DNA from: Vanilla planifolia
Lineage: Eukaryota; Streptophyta; Magnoliopsida; Asparagales; Orchidaceae
NCBI GenBank assembly: GCA_023846275.1
Contig: CM043874.1
Location: 25,331,630-25,395,629, forward strand
Length of the DNA: 64,000 bases
Direction of reading: 5' to 3'
Shown: piece by piece, positions 51,260-61,781 of the stretch
Position numbering within the stretch: the first letter of the stretch is position 1
How the letters are laid out: each line of letters starts with the position of its first letter
Notes under the pieces: model-generated
The model's input: the letters and a program-made list of their open reading frames with translations, nothing else
What the model was told of the DNA's origin: nothing
Databases searched by the model: none
Translations under genes and position numbers: made by a program

Positions 51260-52250
51260 TGCCACATCCCAAGCTATGCTCGAATGCCAAGCTATCAAGC
51301 CAAGCATGCCTGAGCAAGCACTTGTAAGCCTTGGGTCAGGAAATGGTCAAAACCATATCAAGTCAAGCCCATTCTAGCTGATGAAGAATTCCTGAACCAG
51401 ATGGGGTAAGGCAGTAGATCGAGTCAAGCAGCACTTGAACTAAGAATGTATGGACCAAGTTGGACCCATATAAACCTGTATGCTACAAGTACACCCAGGC
51501 GATCAATTCTCAAGAGCATAGGAGGGGAGCCAGTCCTATTTAGGATCTACATATTACCTTCATGTAATTGTTTATAAATTCCAAATAAGTATCTTTCAGT
51601 AAAATATGGGGCTAAACTCCCTTGTGCCTATCTGTATCCAAAATTGACAACACGTAATGCTGTCTGATCCTGTATTTTTGAGATCACATGATGGAGATCA
51701 CCTCCATCTTAAAACGTGATCACATATTTTCTACCATTTGAAATAATCTATCTTTGATCTCATGGTCGAGATCTCTCATGTTTGAATCCTACGATCCATA
51801 TTTAATCTTAATTTTATCATTGATTAATCAAATAATCCAGATCTCATCTGACTTTAATGAATGGCCTCCATAAATTCAGCTTGATCCAACCCTCCTGAAC
51901 TCATCTGTTTTACAAGGGTTGTTCATACGGTCGAGATATCCTCTATGTCAATCCAAACAGCTCTAGTTAATCCCATCTAATGGATAATTACCTCACTATT
52001 ATATATGTAATTGTAGCAGCCACTTTAGAATATTTTCTTAGTCTTTTGTAAAAGTGTTTTAGTTTATTTTGTAGTAGCTTTTCAAACAACTTTTGGTTTA
52101 CTTTCTAATGGCTATAATAAAAACTTTTTCTATAAATACCAAACTATTATGAATGAAATAATTAATGAACATGAAAAATATTTTAACATCTCAAAAAATG
52201 ACTGAATCATATTCTCCTAATGTAAATTTTCCCTCGCAACACCAACGACT
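51260..52250 (+). mobile_element. GC-richer LTR-like block of unknown family
   Basis: About 1 kb of visibly less AT-rich, less decayed sequence, with no long open frame. It contains a perfect 7-bp hairpin (GATGGAG 51,690-51,696 with CTCCATC 51,702-51,708) and a repeated GGTCGAGAT word (about 51,764 and 51,929). A TATA box follows (52,130-52,138). This order of U3-like motifs and then a TATA box about 100 bp from the end fits a solo LTR or truncated LTR element. An old viral promoter is another possibility. TG...CA ends near 51,260 and 52,245 are only a guess, and no target duplication was seen. Confidence 0.4.
52130..52140 (+). promoter_or_regulatory. TATA box in the LTR-like block
   Basis: CTATAAATACC is a good plant TATA box. 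It lies about 30 bp after a second TA-rich word and 50-110 bp before C-rich sequence that could end an LTR. It supports a promoter in this block, plus-strand orientation. Confidence 0.5.
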
Positions 52251-52429
52251 TACGACTACTTAAAATTCCAAATTCTTCCAACTAATTCTAATTCTTTTAA
52301 GCTATTATTTTCTCAATTCTCTCCATAATTTTGATCTCTTCATATTTTTTTTATATTTATCAACAAGACTAGAAAAATTTATATTATTTTATTAGAAATG
52401 TATTTCTTGATATATTTTGGTTTTTTCTT

Positions 52430-52905
52430 TTGGATTAGGTGACCCAACATTCGTAAAAGCCTAAGTTGAGTTTAATATCACAAAAAATTGAATCATAATT
52501 GAGCTCATAAAAGTTCACGTAATAATTGAACCCATAAAAGCTAGTATGATGAAGGTGAACTATAAAGAAAAATCTCAAGTAAGTTGAAAATAAATAATAA
52601 AAAAAAACCTCAAGTTGAAACCCTTGTATTATTAAGTTTTTTTTATCTCTATTGTGAGTTGATGTAGGTTCTAGTTTAAACCAAACCACCTAAACATTTA
52701 GGTATATTATTTCAACTTTTATTTTTATTTTTATTTTTCTTAATCACAAAAATTATAAATTAACATAGTTATAAATCAAAGTTTTCAACTAATATCAAAG
52801 TATTTTTATAAATAATATTTGAAAAAATATATATTTTTTATTAACTAAATTATTTTAAAACCGACAATTCCCCTCCCGCTCCCCCACTTCTTGTGAGATC
52901 TACAC
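52430..52905 (-). repeat. Antisense plant repeat with purine-rich GGGGAATTG motif
   Basis: On the minus strand a purine-rich run (GTGGGGGAGCGGGAGGGG, 52,868-52,885) is followed by AATTGTCGGTTTTAAAA. About 170 bp further on comes TTAGGTGGTTTGGTTTAAAC and AACCTACATCAACTC. From general knowledge, plant genomes carry a repeat with a 'gaggggggtgaattg...tttaaa' start and a 'gtggttcgg...cctacgtccactc' part. This block looks like a decayed copy. The purine run could also serve as a polypurine tract followed by an LTR starting TGTCGG. Confidence 0.45.
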
Positions 52906-52929
52906 ACTAGTTTTCACTTCATTTTTGAG

Positions 52930-53315
52930 TAAATAAAGTTTTACTTATATTTGAGATATTTTGTAAACTTTTCTAAGCAATCTTTCATGAGAATAACCAT
53001 TTTAAAGATATTATATAGATATAATAAAGATAATTATACAATATGATCTATGGTGAAGAAAAATCCTTAAAAATTTTAAAATATCATACAGTATGAAAGT
53101 GCATACTGTATAAGTATAATCAAGTGATGAACAATTTATGGTCACAAAAAGTCAGATAAGCTCGATAGGCTAAGGACTTTAGAATTTGATTACATAAGAT
53201 GATGAATGTATATCATACAATATGATAAAAAATGAAAATCAATTCAATTAAAATTAGTTTGAATGCATTTATTCATAAGCTATGATTTTATCATCACTTT
53301 ATAAAGTATATCAAA
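52930..53315 (+). repeat. Left LTR fragment of gypsy element G
   Basis: Homologous to 53,730-54,090 in the same orientation. Shared landmarks are CAATCTTTCAT, ATAGATATAATAAAGA / ATAAATACGATAAAGA, GGTGAAGAAAAATCCT / AGTGAAGCTAAATCCT, CGATAGGCTAAGGAC / CAATAGGCTAAAGAC and ATATCATACA. It is truncated on the left, and on the right it runs directly into an integrase tail. Confidence 0.65.
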
Positions 53316-53320
53316 TATTT

Positions 53321-53640
53321 CCAAATTATTGTAAGGATAATTGAAGTGGCTTATGAAGTAGCATTACCCACAAGTTTGGCTAAGATTCATAAGCTATTTC
53401 ATATTTTCTTGTTCAAAAACTATGTGGAAGATCCAACACATGTCCAAGAATTAGACCCAAATATAAATGATCTACAACCAAGTTTGATGTATGAAAAAAG
53501 TGGTAAGGTTTTTTGTTAAGTAAAGAAGTTGAGAAATAAAGAAATAGTAATGATAATAGTCCTTCGATTGAACCAAACAGAAAGAGAGACCACCTTAGAA
53601 TTAAAAGAGGAAATGTTGAAAAGTAACTTTCCATATTCTA
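53321..53640 (+). pseudogene. Gypsy integrase C-terminal tail (element G)
   Basis: Plus-strand translation reads EVAYEVALPTSLAKIHKLFH (53,343-53,402), then DPTHVQELDPN and a chromodomain-like end (ETTLELKEEMLK near 53,590-53,625). This matches the C-terminus of plant gypsy integrase and the relics at 39,120 and 50,350-50,660. One stop lies near 53,518. Nothing else of the internal region is present between the two LTR copies. Confidence 0.75.
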
Positions 53641-53679
53641 AATTTTGAAAAGAAAATTTTTATAAAGGAGGAATTATAA

Positions 53680-54720
53680 CATACTAAACTTTTGTAAAAT
53701 AAAAAATTGAATTGCACATATATTTGATAAATTTTATAAATTATTTTAAACAATCTTTCATAGGAATTATCATTTCTAGGATATTGTATAAATACGATAA
53801 AGAAAATCATTAATATAGTAGATAGTGAAGCTAAATCCTAAAAACGATAATAAATACCGTATAGTACGAGAGTGAGAATTGTGTGAGTATGATAAGTGCC
53901 GAATAATTTATCTCTACAAGGAGTTGAATCTAGCTCAATAGGCTAAAGACATAGAAATTTGATTATACAAAATTATTAAGATATATCATACATTATGATA
54001 CAAATAGACAATGAAATCAATCAAAATTAGTGTGAACAAATTTATTCAAAAGCTAGGATTTAATCATAACCTTATCATTGTGTAACATACTAGTACAATA
54101 ATGCAATAAGAGAATAGGTCAAATTATTCTGATAGGTTAAGGTGAAAAGAATTAGATCACAATGTATGATACAAGTGTATAATTGAGAACACTTAAGTAA
54201 CAAAAAATGGAGTTAGTTCAATGTGAATGGATGCTAAAGTTAGTTAGTGATCATATAAGGACTCCCAAGAAATTGTATAAAAACATTATTATATAATATA
54301 GATGATTGATCAGGATAATAGAGTATAATATAAGTATGAAAATAGATATTGTACAAGTACAACAAATTGAGAAAAAAAAATAAATTAAGTCTCATGAGTC
54401 AAGTAATGAATAAATCTATCGTATGATGTGACAATCATGATTATATAAGTACAATCAAGTAAATAATAAACATTATATCAGGGAATCATTGAGTTATGAA
54501 GTACGAAAACATGTATCATACTATTACAATTAATGGCCCATATTAGTATAAGATAAGGACTTATTTGAGTACATTAAATAGAAAAGGATCATATTAGTAT
54601 AACTAGTGGATTGTTTCAGTAAAATTAGTGTAATAAGAATAATAGATAGAATATCTAACTATTCGTATAATATAAAGTATGGTATCATACAAACACATTA
54701 CATAGTAACTCTAAGGGTTT
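53680..54720 (+). repeat. Right LTR of gypsy element G
   Basis: It begins just after the integrase tail with TTATAACATACTAAACTTTTG, like the LTR start of element F. 53,730-54,090 repeats the left fragment. Within it, a word close to ATAAGTACAATCAAGTGA recurs in drifted form (near 53,115, 53,885, 54,345 and 54,450), so the LTR has internal degenerate repeats. The right end is not defined. Confidence 0.6.
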
Positions 54721-55790
54721 TAAAACTAGAAACGAAAAATGGCTCGTTCATTCAATACAAAAATTAATCAACCAATGAGAAAACCATAGAAACTAAGATA
54801 CAAATACTATTGAAGTGGCATTAGATTATTTTGATGCAACCATTTATAGAATGTAATAGCTTGGAATGCATAGAGATCATGAGTTGAGTATAAAATAGTG
54901 ATGTTCAGTTTAGTGGAATTTTTTTAGGAATAAACTAATGTAATTAATTTTGTCCAAGTGATATAGAGAGAAGAAAGAGAGAAATGAAGTGTACTTTTAT
55001 TATTAAAAGGAATCTAAGAAGCCTAGGTGCATGAAACAGGGTAAACCTGAGGGGATTCCAATAATGAGTAATATAACACTGAGAAAAAGCAAAGTTCTTG
55101 GAGAGACCACTACTTATATTGAAAGGTAAGAAAGTTTACAATGTATGTTAGAAGGCTTAACGATTGAAGAGAATATAGATTTAAAGATATTATACTTTGG
55201 TTTGCTATTTTATGTGTGTTGCATGTTATTTGAAAATTAATTTAAAAGATAGCTTTATGATTATTTGATGATGATTGATGAATTGATTTTGTAAATGTTT
55301 TATCACATTTTTGTTTACATATAATCTTAAAGGATGTTGAACATGATTCATTATATTTATATCTTTTTCATGAAATGAGAAATGATAAAGGAATACATAT
55401 AATTATAATGGTTATGGTAACCAAAAGAAAAAGAAAATATAATATTATCAAAAGAGTAATGAAAGATAAATTAAATAGAAAGAAAAGATAAAATATTTAG
55501 AAATGGTAAGGAAAAGTTTCATTCCACGATTAATGGTAGAACCGAAACTCAAATATGCATTCCAAAATAATGAGTTCTAGAGAGGAGAAAAAGGGTCATT
55601 CTATCCAAGTTGTTTAAGTATGGAATACAATGTTCCTAAATATGCCTAATTACTACAAACTAATCATGCTCTAAACTAAATCTTAAATAAGATAGACAAT
55701 TAAGGTAATAAGCAAATATATAAGATAATAAAAGATGAGAACAAACATATATCTCTTTCATTGCAATTAACAATGTTATGTTCATTTATT
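54720..55790. other. Unidentified, possibly rest of the element G LTR
   Basis: I see no coding similarity. The interval 54,980-55,140 is less AT-rich but non-coding. It may continue the long gypsy LTR to its left. Confidence 0.3.
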
Positions 55791-56350
55791 TTGTATGTTA
55801 TCATTCATATGATCTTACTTGTTTGTATTTTGATTATTGACTATGCATGCAGTTACTTAAAATATTAGTTATTTTACATATTCGTATATGTTTTTATACT
55901 AAACCATTGTTGATTGGCTCAAGTTTATTTTTTCCTAACATTTTTAGAATAAAATGATGCACCACATAGGTCTACAAGAGAGCATTAAGGACTAAAGCAT
56001 GGATTTTACTACTAGAAGATGTGATATATCAAATGTATTAAGTTTCTTTTATTTTATTATGTGAGAAAAAGACATGTAATCGTAAGTGGTATGACTCTTG
56101 GCTATTGTGAGGTTATAATAGAAACTTATGTTTTAAAACTTTTTTTAAAACTTGATCTTTGTTGAACAAATAATTTTATCTACTTCCATGTTGATTTCAA
56201 AAAATAAGTTTTATGTGAAAAGAAATTCCTTTGGAAAGATGATTCTACTATTGCATGTATTTAAACACAAATGAAAATGATGGCACCGAAATCTGATAAT
56301 GGTCGATAAGGGACTCCCACACCTTTATTATTATAAAATCTTTGGGAAAA
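55790..56350 (+). repeat. Dispersed LTR-like repeat, copy 2
   Basis: Homologous to 15,380-15,850. The best block (55,935-56,005) shares GCACCACAT, AGAGAGCATTAAGGACTA / AGGGAGCAATGAGGACTA and the T-rich lead-in. Both copies are on the plus strand about 40 kb apart. Confidence 0.6.
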
Positions 56351-56972
56351 TTTTCAATGAGAGTGAAGTAGCTAGTTTAATGCTTATTGCTATCATGTAG
56401 TCATGTTCCCCATTTTTTATAAGCTTTTCAACCTAAAAGCTAGTGTTTCAAATTTACTTTTTGTTAAGAGACATTAAATGGAAAGCTTAAGTTGTATTCA
56501 ACATACCCATGTATGGACATCCAATAATTCAAAAATTGGCAAGGGCAATTAATTATATATTAAGGTTTTTATTCTATATCGAATTTACAAAATGAGATTA
56601 AACTAATTCCTGATTTTATTTTGATAAATCTCGCCCACATATTTGAATCTCTTTATTACTGTGCATCACTTCCTTCAAAATATCTTCAATCTTTTGACTA
56701 TTGGAGTCAATTGACATGTTTAACATCAAGGATTCCATTGCAATCAAATTCATTTTTTGTGTATGTTATATCGATTGCTTCACTGTAAATAGTTGAATAT
56801 GTAGGTCTACAATGGTTTTATCAATACTATTTATTATGCATACTAAGAGCTATTTAATCACTTAAATCACATTGTTTGAGTTCAATCTCTACTCAAACAT
56901 AATGGAAAGAGAGCCAAAAAAATCATATGAGCCACAATTTATATAAATTACTTGATTCCAGCAAAACCATAA
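56350..56972. other. Unidentified stretch, perhaps leader of an antisense retroelement
   Basis: It lies on the gag side of the antisense primer-binding site at 56,973. No gag motif could be read on the minus strand. Confidence 0.3.
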
Positions 56973-57075
56973 GATTTGATACCATGTGTTGGGAGCATTT
57001 TATCATACTTGATCTTAATTGAATCATTACTAACTTTAATATTATTTATTGAGGAGTTTTCCTTAAATGAGGGAG
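56973..57075 (-). mobile_element. Antisense primer-binding site and LTR edge (older element)
   Basis: GATTTGATACCA (56,973-56,984) is the reverse complement of a tRNA-Met-type primer-binding site, matching GCTCTGATACCA at 10 of 12 positions. In element sense it is preceded by sequence ending CAACACA, as an LTR end would be. The supposed LTR continues to the right to the copia insertion point and resumes at 61,782, where a phrase near 61,800-61,840 resembles common plant copia LTR sequence. It is read as the pre-existing target of the copia insertion. Confidence 0.45.
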
Positions 57076-57080
57076 CAGAT
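57076..57080. repeat. Left target-site duplication CAGAT
   Basis: Identical to the five bases directly after the 3' LTR (61,777-61,781). Five bases is the normal copia length. Confidence 0.95.
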
Positions 57081-57374
57081 TGTTAGCAAACTTTAAGCGT
57101 TTGGTTAGCACTTTTTAAGTACTTGTTAGCACTTTTTTAGTATGGTTAGCATATGTTAAGTATTTTGTTAATTTGTTAAGTATTTTTAGGAAACAAACTT
57201 TCGAATTAAGAGGAATTATTTAGGGAATTGGTTATGTTTTTTTGGCTATAAATAAATGTAAGTGTTGCATTGTAAATATGCATTCATGAATGAAAAGTTC
57301 ATGATTTCTTTCTTCCCTCTCCTTAAGCTTTTTGCTGTCATTTTCAAATTTCTCCCAATATTTTATTTCCATCA
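57081..57374 (+). repeat. 5' LTR of copia element H
   Basis: 294 bp, TGTTAGCA...TCCATCA. The U3 is built of degenerate ~21-bp units starting (T/G)GTTAGCA. It has one unit fewer than the 3' LTR. A TATA box lies at 57,245-57,254. Confidence 0.97.
57245..57254 (+). promoter_or_regulatory. LTR TATA box
   Basis: CTATAAATAA, at the same place in the 3' LTR (about 61,648, CTATAAATAG). It is the expected core promoter for the element transcript, about 120 bp before the LTR end. Confidence 0.8.
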
Positions 57375-57377
57375 AAG

Positions 57378-57389
57378 TGGTATTAGAGC
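57378..57389 (+). other. Primer-binding site (initiator tRNA-Met)
   Basis: TGGTATTAGAGC, 3 bases after the 5' LTR, matches the plant copia site TGGTATCAGAGC with one mismatch. Confidence 0.92.
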
Positions 57390-57464
57390 TTGAAAAAGAA
57401 GATCGAACGTTGTAGCGTTGAAGGGAGAAGAACGGGTTTTTTTGAAAGGGTGTTTTCTTTTACA

Positions 57465-60400
57465 ATGTCTGAAATTGTGCAACAAATCATTCCCAGGTTG
57501 ACGAATGACAACTATAATAATTGGTGCATTCAATTTAAAGCCCTTCTTAGCTTGCAAGGCCTTTGGGAGATTGTTATCGATGGCTTTGATGAATCAGATG
57601 CTACTGAAGTAGAGAAGAAATTGTTGAAAGAAAATCAGAAAAAAGAAAAAAAGGCATTGTTCTTAATATATCAAGGGCTTGATGAAGCCACTTTTAAGAA
57701 AGTTGCAGAAGCTACTACAAGCAAAGAAGTTTGGAATAAACTCAACACAATCTTCAAATGTGTTGAACGTGTGAAGCGTGTACATCTTCAAATCCTTAGG
57801 GGTGATTTTGAGCAAGCAAAGATGAATGAAAATGAGACTATCTCAGATTGTCTCACGCTTGATTGCTATTGTGAATTTGATGAAGAGAAATGGAGAACAA
57901 ATCAATGATGTACATGTCATTGAAAAGGTACTTCGTTCTTTAACTCCTATGTTTGAGCATGTGGTAACAGCAATTGAAGAATCTAAAGATATATGCAATT
58001 TATCTATTGAAGAGCTAATGGGTTCTTTACAAGTGCATGAGCAGAGAATAAAGAAAAGGGCTGAAGTTGTACTGATTGATCAAGCATTAGAATCAAAATT
58101 GAATTTGAAAGAAGACTATACCTTGAAGAAAGAGAATTCAAATTCAAGAGGAAGTGGACGAGGTTCATAACGAGGATGCGGAAGAGGTCGTTTCCAAAAT
58201 AGATCTCAACAGAAATTTAATCAAACTTACACTCAACATGGGCATGGAAAAAATAATGCTTCTCGAGGTCGAGGACAAGGTAGAAATATTGAATGTTACA
58301 ATTGTCATAAGTTTGGTCATTATGCTTCTGATTGTTGGCATAAAAAAATCAATCAAACTATGCTGAAACATCAAAAGAAAAGTCAATATCTTTATTGGCT
58401 GAAAATGAGGGCAATGAAAGAGAAGATATATGATTTCTTGATTCAGGAGCAAGCAATCATATGTGTGAAAAAAGGCATCTATTTGATACAATTGAAAATG
58501 TGCAAGTAAGTGTGAGTCTTGGAGACTCATCAAAGTTGAAAGTTGAAGACAAAGGTAATATAAAACTTTACAAAGAGAATGGGTTTCTAATTATTATTTT
58601 AGATGCATATTTTATTCTTGATATGAAAAGTAATATTCTTAGTCTTGGGCAATTGATTGAGAAATAATATATTATATATATAGAGAATGGTTATCTTCTT
58701 TTGCAAGATTCAAAAAGAAGAAACATTACTAAAGTGAAGATGTTGACAAATCGTATGTTTCCTCTTCAATTAAAGTCAATAACTGAAGTTTGTTATCTCG
58801 GGCATCTTTCAAATGATTCTTTGAAATGGCATCTAAGGTATGGTCATCTTAACATTGAAGGTTTGAAATTATTGGCAAAAGAAGGAATGGTGAAAGGTCT
58901 TCCCTTATTGGATGATCCAAATCATATATGTAAAGCTTGTATACTTGGAAAGCAACATCGTCTACCATTTCAAAAGAATAATACTTGGAGAGCTAAAAGA
59001 CCATTGCAGCTTATTCATGCTGATATTTGTGGTCCATTGGTGCCGTTATCAAATGGAGATAACAAGTATTTTATTACTTTCATAGATGATTTTAGTAAAA
59101 AAATATGGACATATTTTATTAAAAAAAAATCTGTTGCTATTTCCATATTTAAAGAGTTCAAATGCAAGGTTGAAAAAAAGTGGGCTATTTATTCAATTCT
59201 TTAGATCTGATAGAGGTGGTGAGTATACTTCAAATGAATTTATTCAATTATGTAAGCAAAAAGGCATACGACATCGACTTATCACAAGTTATACTCCAAA
59301 AAAACATTGAGTGGCTGAAAGAAGAAATCGTACTATCCTTGATATGACAAGGACAATGATGAAAGAGAGGAATATGCCAAAAGAATTTTGGGCAAAAGCA
59401 GTTGCATGTTCAACTTATTTGTTGAATCGATGTCCTACTAAAGCTGTGCGTTATATGACTCCACAAGAAACTTGGAGTGGATATATGCCATGTGTTTCTC
59501 ATTTTCGAATATTTGGTTGTATTTCTTATGCACTAGTACCTAATACAATAAGGAAGAAATTAGATGATAAAGGTGAAAAATACATATTCATTGGGTACAA
59601 CGAGGAGTCAAAAGCCTGCAAACTCTACAATCTTTTAACCAAAAAGTTCTTTATTATTCATGATATTGTGTTTGTAGAAGAAGATACTTGGAAGTGGAAG
59701 GAAGAGAAAGATGATAAAACTATTACACTTGGGCAAGAAGAAGAAATTCAAAATCAACAAACTCATTATTTAAATTCTCCAACAAGCTCTCCCTCAAGAA
59801 CAACTATTATACAAAAGATAGCACATCCTATTGACTCAAGCAGAAATTTGAAAAATTTACAAGAGATATATAAGCAAACTTCTTAGTATTCTAACTTATT
59901 ATGTTATTTTGCTGATAATGAACCTATTTCTTTTGATGAAGAAGTACAGGATATAAATTGGCAAAAAGCTATGGATGAAGAAATAACATTTATAGAAAAG
60001 AATGATACATAGGAGTTGGTTGATCTTCCTCCTTAAAAGAAACCCATATGAGTGAAATAGGTTTACAAGATGAAGCATAAAGCAAATAGAACAGTGGATA
60101 GATACATGGTAAGACTTGTGGTAAAAGGCTTTAAGCAAAAATATGGTATAGACTACAACGAGGTATTTGCTCCAGTTGCTCAATTTGATACAATGAAGTT
60201 GCTTTTAGCACTTACAGCACATCATGGATGGAAGATATGTCAACTTGATGTTAAATCTGTATTTTTGAATGGAGTTTTAGAATAAGAAGTTTATATTGAT
60301 CAACCTGAAGGTTACAAAATTGTGAGTGATACACATAAATTCTATCATTTTAAAAAGGCTTCATATGGATTGAAACAAGCACCAAGAGCATGGAATACCA

Positions 60401-61445
60401 AGATTGATGGATATCTTCAACAACAAGGACTTCAAAAATATTCATTTGGGTATGCACTTTATATTAAGACAACTTAAAATGATATTGTTATAGTTTGTCT
60501 TTATGTAGATGATTTTCTTTATACAGGAAATTCTTTTGAATTATTTCATGAATTCAAAAGAACTATGCAACATGAATTTGACATGACAGATAATGGTGAA
60601 TGTCTTACTTCTATAGTTTGGAAGTAAAGCAAATGACAACTGGAATTCAAATCTCACAAAGAAGATATGCTACTGAACTTTTAAAGAAGTTTAGAATGGA
60701 AGATTGTAAATTAGTGGCAACACCAGTTGATGTGAAAATGAAAAAAAATAGAGAAGGAGAAGGAAACAGTATTGACTCTACTTTATTTAAAATTCATGCA
60801 GATAGTCTTCGTTACCTCACTATCACAAGACGTGATATTCTATATTCTGTTGGACTCATTAGTCTATATATGAAAAATCCAAAGAAAACACATTGGATGG
60901 TTGCAAAAAGAATACTAAGATATATTAAAAGAACACTAGATTATGGTTTGCATTTTACTAACTAAAGTGGGACAGATTTATATGGCTACTCTGATAGTGA
61001 TTAGGGAGGTGATATAGATGAAAAGAAGAGTACAACTGATTATTGTTTCTTCTTAGGATCATCAGCATTTATGTGGAGATTGACTAAACAAGATTTCATT
61101 GCTCTTTTATCCTGTGAAGCAGAGTATACTACAGCTTCATCAATAGTTTGTGAAGCAATTTGGTTATGGAATTTATTACAGGAGTTACATCATCAACAAG
61201 AAGAGCTAACAATTATATTTATTGATAATATATCAGTCATCAAATTAGCAAAAAATTCAGTTCAACATAGGAGATGCAAGCATATCAAGACAAGGTATCA
61301 TTTTCTTCGTGATCATGTTAATAAGGAGACTATAAGTCTGGTATATTGCAGTACTGAAGAACAAGTGGCTGATATTTTCACTAAATCACTTGGAGTGAAG
61401 AAGTTTCAAGAATTACGAAATCAATTAGTGTTGAAGACACTTTAA
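57465..61445 (+). pseudogene. Broken copia gag-pol polyprotein
   Basis: Gag starts at ATG 57,465 (MSEIVQQIIPRL), preceded by an in-frame upstream extension. A CCHC knuckle is at 58,294-58,335. The protease motif DSGA is at 58,440-58,451. Integrase has WHLRYGH and CKAC (58,826-58,970), Asp in HADICGP (about 59,020), Asp in RSDRGGEY (59,203) and Glu in VAERRNRT (59,311). RT has YVDD at 60,502-60,513. RNase H has CEAEY near 61,114 and a C-terminal end at 61,443. Breaks: frameshifts near 57,850, between 58,336 and 58,430, in an A-run at 59,173-59,179, and near 60,600; in-frame stops at 58,168, 58,431, 58,665, 59,308, 59,884, 60,010, 60,034, 60,049, 60,058, 60,283, 60,475, 60,963 and 61,002. Catalytic residues are otherwise kept. 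The lineage within copia is not decided. Confidence 0.95.
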
Positions 61446-61449
61446 GTTT

Positions 61450-61461
61450 GAGGGGGAGTAA
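61450..61461 (+). other. Polypurine tract of copia element H
   Basis: GAGGGGGAGTAA lies directly before the 3' LTR and just after the polyprotein stop at 61,443. It is the expected plus-strand primer site. Confidence 0.93.
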
Positions 61462-61776
61462 TGTTAGCAAACTTTAAGCGTTTTGTTAGCATTTTTTTAA
61501 GTGCTTGTTAGCACCTTTTAAGGATTTGTTAGCACTTTTTTAGTATGGTTAGCATATTTTAAGTATTTTGTTAATTTGTTAAGTATTTTTAGGAAACAAA
61601 CTTTCGAATTAAGAGGAATTATTTAGGGAATTGGTTATGTTTTCTGGCTATAAATAGATGTAAGTGTTGCTTTGTAAATATGCATTCATGAATGAAAAGT
61701 TCATGGTTTCTTTCTTCCCACTCCTTAAGCTTTTTGCTGTCATTTTCAAATTTCTCCCAATATTTTATTTCCATCA
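61462..61776 (+). repeat. 3' LTR of copia element H
   Basis: 315 bp, TGTTAGCA...TCCATCA. It contains an extra ~21-bp GTTAGCACCTTTTAAGGATTT-type unit relative to the 5' LTR and is otherwise about 97% identical by eye. Confidence 0.97.
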
Positions 61777-61781
61777 CAGAT
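61777..61781. repeat. Right target-site duplication CAGAT
   Basis: Perfect copy of the five bases before the 5' LTR. Confidence 0.95.

Larger units (their letters stand above)
57076..61781 (+). mobile_element. Structurally complete Ty1/copia retrotransposon (element H)
   Basis: All hallmarks are visible: a perfect 5-bp target duplication CAGAT (57,076-57,080 and 61,777-61,781), LTRs of 294 and 315 bp starting TG and ending CA, a primer-binding site, gag-protease-integrase-RT-RNase H in copia order, and a polypurine tract next to the 3' LTR. The LTRs differ by about 9 substitutions, two single-base indels and one 21-bp unit. The insertion is therefore fairly recent compared with everything else in the window. 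The polyprotein is broken, so the element cannot move on its own. It points toward the 3' end of the protease gene to its right. Confidence 0.97.

Noticed and set aside
51260..52250. Endogenous pararetrovirus
   Set aside because: A promoter-like layout alone is not enough. No coat, movement or RT motif of that group was seen, so it stays an open alternative and not a call.
58165..58533. 122-codon antisense open frame
   Set aside because: It lies opposite the copia zinc knuckle and protease coding sequence, so it is a shadow frame.
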